From Buddleja alternifolia (taxonomy: Eukaryota > Streptophyta > Magnoliopsida > Lamiales > Scrophulariaceae), in NCBI GenBank assembly GCA_019426215.1, contig CM033408.1, forward strand, positions 21,086,375-21,150,374: a stretch of 64,000 bases of DNA, written 5' to 3'. This document shows positions 59,342-64,000 of this stretch, piece by piece (position 1 is the first letter of the stretch; each line of letters starts with the position of its first letter). The notes beneath the pieces were generated by a model. The model made no database searches. It was not told the origin of the DNA and saw only the letters and a program-made list of their open reading frames with translations. The translations under genes and the position numbers were made by a program.

Positions 59342-59790
59342 CTAGTTATTCTCCTCATCAGACATTTCAATATCCGATCGATACTCAGGACCTATACTAA
59401 GCTCCCACCGGGCTCTTGCTTCTTGCACACAACCACATAATGCGTATTCTCGAGAAATTTCTTGGTATTTTAGACGTTGCATACGCATAACCATCCTGTT
59501 ATTCTCCTCACGTATCCTATTGAGTGCTGTAGTTTTTTCCTGTGGTGTTACACGAGGCATGGGTATGGCTCTTAGTCTGGGGCAGCAAATTTGAAGTTCA
59601 CGACAAGCCCGTCTTGTTCTTGGACCCGATGAAGCCATTCATCTTCCATCGTTCGCAAATATCTTTCTGAATATCTTTGATTTGGATTCAATGAGTAATA
59701 GTAATCATCATCCAACTGCCAACTATGACCCATGGCACGAGAAATATTACCAGGAGTGTAATACAACTTTGGGGCTCTAAACGGCTCCAT
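59342..59790 (-). pseudogene. Small gene of unknown family, left member (frameshifted)
   Basis: Starts at ATG 59790 (MEPFRAPKLYYTP), reads HSWQLDDDYYYSLNPNQRYS and MEDEWLHRVQEQ, then continues in a second frame through RLRAIPMPRVTPQEK, NRIREENNRMVMRMQRLKYQ and ends EYRSDIEMSDEENN with TAG at 59342. One indel near 59585-59610 is needed to join the two frames (about 148 residues). It is homologous end to end with the gene at 60147-60572: both share DDY, EWxHRV, a basic MPR segment, RIRxENNRM and YRSDxxMSDEE. The protein is charged and mostly helical-looking, with no membrane segment or signal peptide. AATAAA lies downstream near 59258 on the minus strand. I do not recognise the family. Confidence 0.7.
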
Positions 59791-60146
59791 TTTTAATAAT
59801 TATTGTTGAGATTGGTGTTCACTCCCTTTGTATATATACTCATAATTCCGAATACAATAGTTCACAATTTTCACAACCCATGACTACAATGCAGACAAAA
59901 ATGCGAAACCCGTGACTACAATTTTCACAACCCGTAACTACAATGCAGACAAAAATGTAAAACCCGTGACTACAAATAATGCAGACAAAAATGCAAAACC
60001 CGTCACTACAACTTTGACCCGTGACTACAAAAATGGGAAACCCGTCACTACAACTTCCGAATACAGTAGTTCAATCCCTTTGTATATATATCGATTTCAC
60101 ACCAGAAATCACTTCACGTTACATTATTTTGAGATTCAACACAAAA
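59791..60146. promoter_or_regulatory. Shared spacer of the divergent small genes
   Basis: 356 bp between two divergent ATGs. CCCTTTGTATATATA occurs near each end (about 59827 and 60076), giving a TATA-like site for each gene, each followed or preceded by TTCCGAATACA(A/G)TAGTTCA. Between them are 20-45 bp tandem repeats (CCCGTGACTACAA, AATGCAGACAAAAATG), roughly 59880-60055. Confidence 0.6.
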
Positions 60147-60572
60147 ATGGGAGATAATCATAACTCTAGACATCGACAAACATGGTTATTAGTAGAAAAA
60201 AATGATGACTACGAGGAGTTGGTTAATGAGGACCCTATTGAGTATTATTGTGGGCTCAGAAGGGAATGGGCTCATCGGGTGCTCAAATCTGAGGAATTGG
60301 TTAATGATCTTCGAAGACTTGGCTTGCGAATTCCACGACGTAGATCCTTGATAATGCCCAGAGATAGTGAAGAAAATTGTAGGAGGGCTATTTCAAGAAT
60401 AAGAATCGAAAACAACAGAATGATTTTACATCGTTGTAGATATCACATGCTTGAACTTGCAGAAGAACTTGCATTCGCACGAGGCCAAAGACTCGCACGT
60501 CGTGAAATACGAAATGTTTTGACTCATCCTTCATACAGATCAGACTACTACATGTCAGATGAAGATGAGTAA
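60147..60572 (+). CDS. Small gene of unknown family, right member (141 aa, intact)
   Basis: Open from ATG 60147 (MGDNHNSRHRQTW) to TAA 60572 with no break. Features: an acidic N-terminal part (EKNDDYEELVNEDPIEYY), REWAHRVLKSEELVNDLRR, a basic patch RIPRRRSLIMPRD, RIRIENNRMILHRCRYHMLE, a helical LAEELAFARGQRLARREIR and the C-terminal YRSDYYMSDEDE. The end is acidic with a possible casein-kinase-type MSDEDE site. A TATA-like TGTATATATATCG lies about 60 bp upstream and AATAAA at about 60603. It is the intact partner of the broken gene on the opposite strand. The longer in-frame opening from 60021 is not preferred because it starts upstream of the TATA-like site. Function unknown; a transposon accessory or DNA-binding protein is one guess. 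Confidence 0.7.
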   Translation: MGDNHNSRHRQTWLLVEKNDDYEELVNEDPIEYYCGLRREWAHRVLKSEELVNDLRRLGLRIPRRRSLIMPRDSEENCRRAISRIRIENNRMILHRCRYHMLELAEELAFARGQRLARREIRNVLTHPSYRSDYYMSDEDE

Positions 60573-60850
60573 AGTGAATGAAGTTTTTATTGTATTGTAA
60601 TTTCAATAAAAAAAATTATTATTGACTAATTTGCAAAAATAGTTGTTTATTCTGAGCCAGAAAATAAAAAAAATTACGTAATTATTGTTGAGAAAAGCGT
60701 CAAGTGGGGCTGTTTTGAATAAATATTTTTTTATTATATTGTAATTTTAATAAATTATTTTTTATTATTGACTAATTTGGATAAATAGTTTTATATTCTG
60801 AGCCAGAAAATCAAAAAAAAAAATTGGACTATTTTTCATTTGGCTCAAAT

Positions 60851-61590
60851 GGGCCTGTTTTGCATGGCCATATCTCTTCACTCGGGAATCGAAATAAGCC
60901 AAATCTTACATGCTTACAAATTTCATAACACCACCTTCAACTTTTATGTTCAAGTTGTAGCCAAAAAATGCACAGAAACATACCAAATACAAGCCTAAAA
61001 ATCAACAAAAAATAGTTTTTTAACATACTACTTTCCAAACAGGTCTGTTTTGTGTGGCCATATCTCTTCACTCGGGCGTCAAAATGAGCCAAATCTTAAG
61101 TGTTTACAAGGTTCCTAACACCACCTTCAACTTTTATGTTCAAGTCATAGCGAAAAAATGCACAAAAACATGCCAAATACAAGCCCGAAAATCAACAAAA
61201 AATAGTTTTTTAACATACTACTTTACAAATGGGCCTTTTTTGCGTGGCCATATCTCTTCACTCGGGAATCAAAATAAGCCAAATCTTACGTTTATACAAA
61301 TTTCATAACATCACCTTCAACTTTTATGTTCAAGTCGTAGCCAAAAAATGCACAGAAACATGCCAAAAACAAGCCCGAAAATCAACAAAAAATAGTTTTT
61401 TAACATACTACTTTCCAAACGGGCCTGTTTTGCGTGGCCATATCACTTCACTTGGGCATCGAAATGAGCCAAATCTTACGTGTTTATAAAGTTCATAACA
61501 CTACCTTCAACTTTTATGTTCAAGTCGTAGCCAAAAAATGCACAGAAACATGTTAAATACAAGCCCGAAAATCAACAAAAAATAGTTTGT
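60851..61590. repeat. Tandem array, 190 bp x 3.9
   Basis: Units begin GGGCCTGTTTTGC(G/A)TGGCC at 60851, 61041, 61231 and 61421, spaced exactly 190 bp. Each contains CTTCAACTTTTATGTTCAAG and ends near CATACTACTTTCCAAAC. Copies differ by a few bases. It lies just past the 3' end of the MULE transposase. Short frames within it are artefacts of the repeat. Confidence 0.95.
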
Positions 61591-61614
61591 TTTTTTTTAC
61601 ATAAGATTGTTTTA

Positions 61615-63990
61615 TTTTAGTCTAATCTGTCTAACTCTGGCCAGTCCATCTCATTGTGAATGCGAGTGCTCCGCTGCCGGCCTACAGTAGGTGGCTTCCT
61701 TAGATCAGCGTCAGCGACCAACTCAAAATTGGGAGTATCCCAATAATGTGATTCCAACAACAGGTAGAACCACCCTTCGTATGTTTTCAAATATTCGGAG
61801 GTCAGGTAATATTTTTCGACAAGCTCGGTCGACCTAATCCCTAATATTGTACATAATTTTATTGCACAAGTGAGCACGGAATTCGATGAAGAGTCCATTT
61901 TCCACAAGAGCAATATTTAGCTTTGATGTCGACCGAGTAATGATGATTATCGGACCCGATCTGTCGGCTTGTTTTAACGTGACCCATCTCATGCTGCCAA
62001 GAAAAAACTTATGCCCAGTGATTTGTAGATTTTTTGTCCCACTCATTGTACATTTTATACGCATATGTCGTGAAAGGCTGTGCCCTCATTGCATGAGCCA
62101 TTCGCACTCGATCAGCAAAATATTGGACAATACGATAAAATGTGTACTCAACAATTGATGTGGATGGAAGATGTCGAGTACCTTTAGCTTTCTCCCATAT
62201 TCGTCATCATAATGCCTTCGTGCATCCCTCCATCATATGCCAGTGTCCACTTTTCTTGTGGGATAGCTTTCAGATAATTCAACGCAACTGGATTCTTATT
62301 ACCAATAAGTTCCATTGCTTGGTCCAAATTTCGTTGGTTATGTGCCATACCTGTCGCATAACAGAGTTCTTTCATGGCTTTACTTTTGAATTGAGCATTA
62401 AAGTTTGAAGTCACATGTCGGAGGCAATATCAATGAGCTCCCAGTGGAGGGGTAAACGCGGGCATATATCGAGTAGCAGTTAATAAGCCCTTATGACGAT
62501 CTGAAATAAGGCAAACACCTTCATCAGGCATCAAAAAATGTTTGCAGATCAATTGCAGAAACCATAACCAAGACTCGTTGGACTCATTATCAACAATAGC
62601 GAATGCTAGAGGCAAAATGTTCTGATTTCCATCCAGAGTTGATGCGCATAACAACTTAGCCTTGTGGCGTGCGTATACATGAGTCCCGTCAACAATGTCG
62701 GAATCCATCTATGCATGGCTTGAACGCCCAAAACATAAATTTCAACATTTTTGGATTTTGATTCGGATTTTTGTGCCACCATTCAACAACCGTCCCTGGA
62801 TTCCACTTCTTCATAGCTCCCAAAAATTTAGGCAACCTTGTAATGGACTCCTCCCACGTCCCGTATATAATCTCATTTGCACGTAGCAAACTATACCAAG
62901 TCTTCCCATATGAAATATCAAATTTCCATTTTTTTCTGCACTGTTAGTACAATTAGACAGACTTTGTATGACGGATCCTTCCTAACTTCAGGCAGGATTT
63001 CATTTGCAATCGTGTTTATGTCCAAGTTAAAGTAGTTCTTGGAACAATCTTCAACAAAAAATGTGTGTGCCCCTTCATACCTTGTAATTTTCCAAAAGTT
63101 AGTGTTCTTCAGCAAAGCTCCCCGCAATTTAAAAGGGCATCCATTTTTGCATTCTACAGCATACACCCTCGGATTACTAATGATGACCTTAAACTCATGT
63201 CGTGTGTACTGCACGTGGTAGTTTTTCACCGTTGCTTGCAAGCTGAGTTTGTTGTCAAACACTTGGCCCTTACAAAGATTACCTTTCGCATCATCATAAA
63301 TTATTCTCCTTCTCAAACCTGAACTTTTTCGATAGAGTAAATCGCCTTCTACTTCTGGGTATGTGGTGGAATAGAATGGGAGCACTTCATGAAGGCTTTC
63401 TCAGCTCTTGTGGGAGGGACATCTTCATTCATCGGTACATTACTATCATGATCATCTTCATCCTCATCCATTGTTGCATTGTTGCGCCGTTGTTCCAACT
63501 CGACGTCTGTATGATGATGGATCGAACAGTCAGAATCACGACTGTCATCATCTCTTCCATTATCATCATTCCCAACGTCTGCAAAATCACTAAACCCAAA
63601 ATTGGGTTGCTCAAAGTCATGACGGCTTGGCCTAGACGGACCTGCAATTAAAGATAAATATGACGATAGTATGTAAACATAAGAATAACAAGTCATGAAT
63701 CAAAGGAATACAACAATTATGAAACTTATTAGAAGATTCATAATTACCTGCTTCCACATCAGGAACTACAAAATTCCTCAAATGACGATTCTCCAAAGGG
63801 AAATTTTGCCTAGACGGACCTACAATTAAAAAGAAATATTGTGACACTATGTAAAAATAAGAATAACAAGTCACGAATAAAAGGAATACAACAATTGAAG
63901 AAACTTATTCGAAGATTCATAATTACCTGCTTCCACATCAGAAATTACAAAATCTAAAGGGGAATTTTGTACATTTTGAAAACGACCAAA
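61615..63990 (-). pseudogene. Mutator-like (MULE) transposase, decayed
   Basis: Minus strand. The N-terminal exons (about 63990-63400) are acidic (EDEDDHDSN). From 63385 comes the MuDR-type DNA-binding domain: GQVFDNKLSLQATVKNYHVQ, HEFKVIISNPRVYAVECKNG, CPFKLRG, WKITRYEGAHT. Then WEESITRLPKFL, AFKPCIDGF, the catalytic core IVDGTHVYARHKAKLL and LDGNQNILPLAFAIVDNESN, the second Asp in VCLISDRHKGLL, and GIMMTNMGES near the expected Glu. A SWIM-type finger follows at about 61900 (YCSCGKWTLHRIPCS), frameshifted at its last ligand, and the tail has GRQRSTRIHNEMDW. Frameshifts near 62925, 62700 and 61890 and several stops inactivate it. It may start beyond the right edge. PMD genes are known to travel with MULEs, fitting the neighbour at 56797. 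Confidence 0.88.
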
Positions 63991-64000
63991 CGAATGACCC
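63630..64000 (-). repeat. Tandem duplication of a short exon plus intron
   Basis: Two copies of about 180 bp: 63640-63815 and 63820-64000 share AAGAATAACAAGTCA(T/C)GAAT, GGAATACAACAATT and GATTCATAATTACCTGCTTC with its CACATCAG continuation. Each copy encodes a short exon ending in DVEAG or an equivalent before a GT donor, so the transposase N-terminus has an exon duplication. Confidence 0.75.

Noticed and set aside
61054..61489. Two overlapping frames of 84 and 86 codons with near-identical sequence
   Set aside because: They arise from the 190-bp tandem array repeating the same frame.

Overview
The window is AT-rich nuclear DNA of a flowering plant, most likely a dicot. The evidence is two plant-type SWEET sugar-transporter genes split by typical GT-AG introns, many Ty1/copia elements, Mutator-like (MULE), hAT and CACTA elements, a plant mobile domain (PMD) gene, and a plastid ycf2 fragment lodged in the chromosome. 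No tRNA, rRNA or CRISPR was recognised.

Only two conventional host genes look intact. Both are SWEETs on the minus strand, arranged head to tail: copy A (5049-13183, 239 aa) and copy B (23400-31837, 296 aa). Each has six exons, and the first five are identical in size (34, 37, 211, 162 and 120 nt), so they are a tandem duplicate. They resemble the vacuolar SWEET16/17 clade. Their introns and the 10 kb between them are packed with transposons. In many cases the exact target-site duplications (TSDs) can be read, which gives an order of insertion.

Layout: 1-4750 is nested debris (a Copia LTR inside an older copia gag that also holds a hAT element, an unclassified block, and a ycf2 insertion). 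5049-13183 is SWEET copy A. 13184-23399 is intergenic, with a solo LTR and a three-level nest (DNA element containing a 5.1 kb copia and a hAT MITE). 23400-31837 is SWEET copy B with MITEs in most of its larger introns. 31838-40266 holds MULE-type elements with 9-bp TSDs, one carrying a LINE fragment and another full of compound microsatellites. 40267-54790 is one copia element with both LTRs and a TAATC TSD; a second LTR element lies in its gag, and one LTR carries a TRIM-like element fused to an apparently spliced EMC1 gene fragment. 54950 to the end is a decayed MULE unit: hairpin array, PMD gene, a divergent pair of small paralogous genes of unknown function, a 190-bp tandem array, and a convergent MULE transposase.

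The most novel-looking part is the last 9 kb. Two homologous proteins of about 140-148 residues, divergently transcribed from a shared 356-bp spacer, sit between the PMD gene and the transposase. I do not recognise the family.
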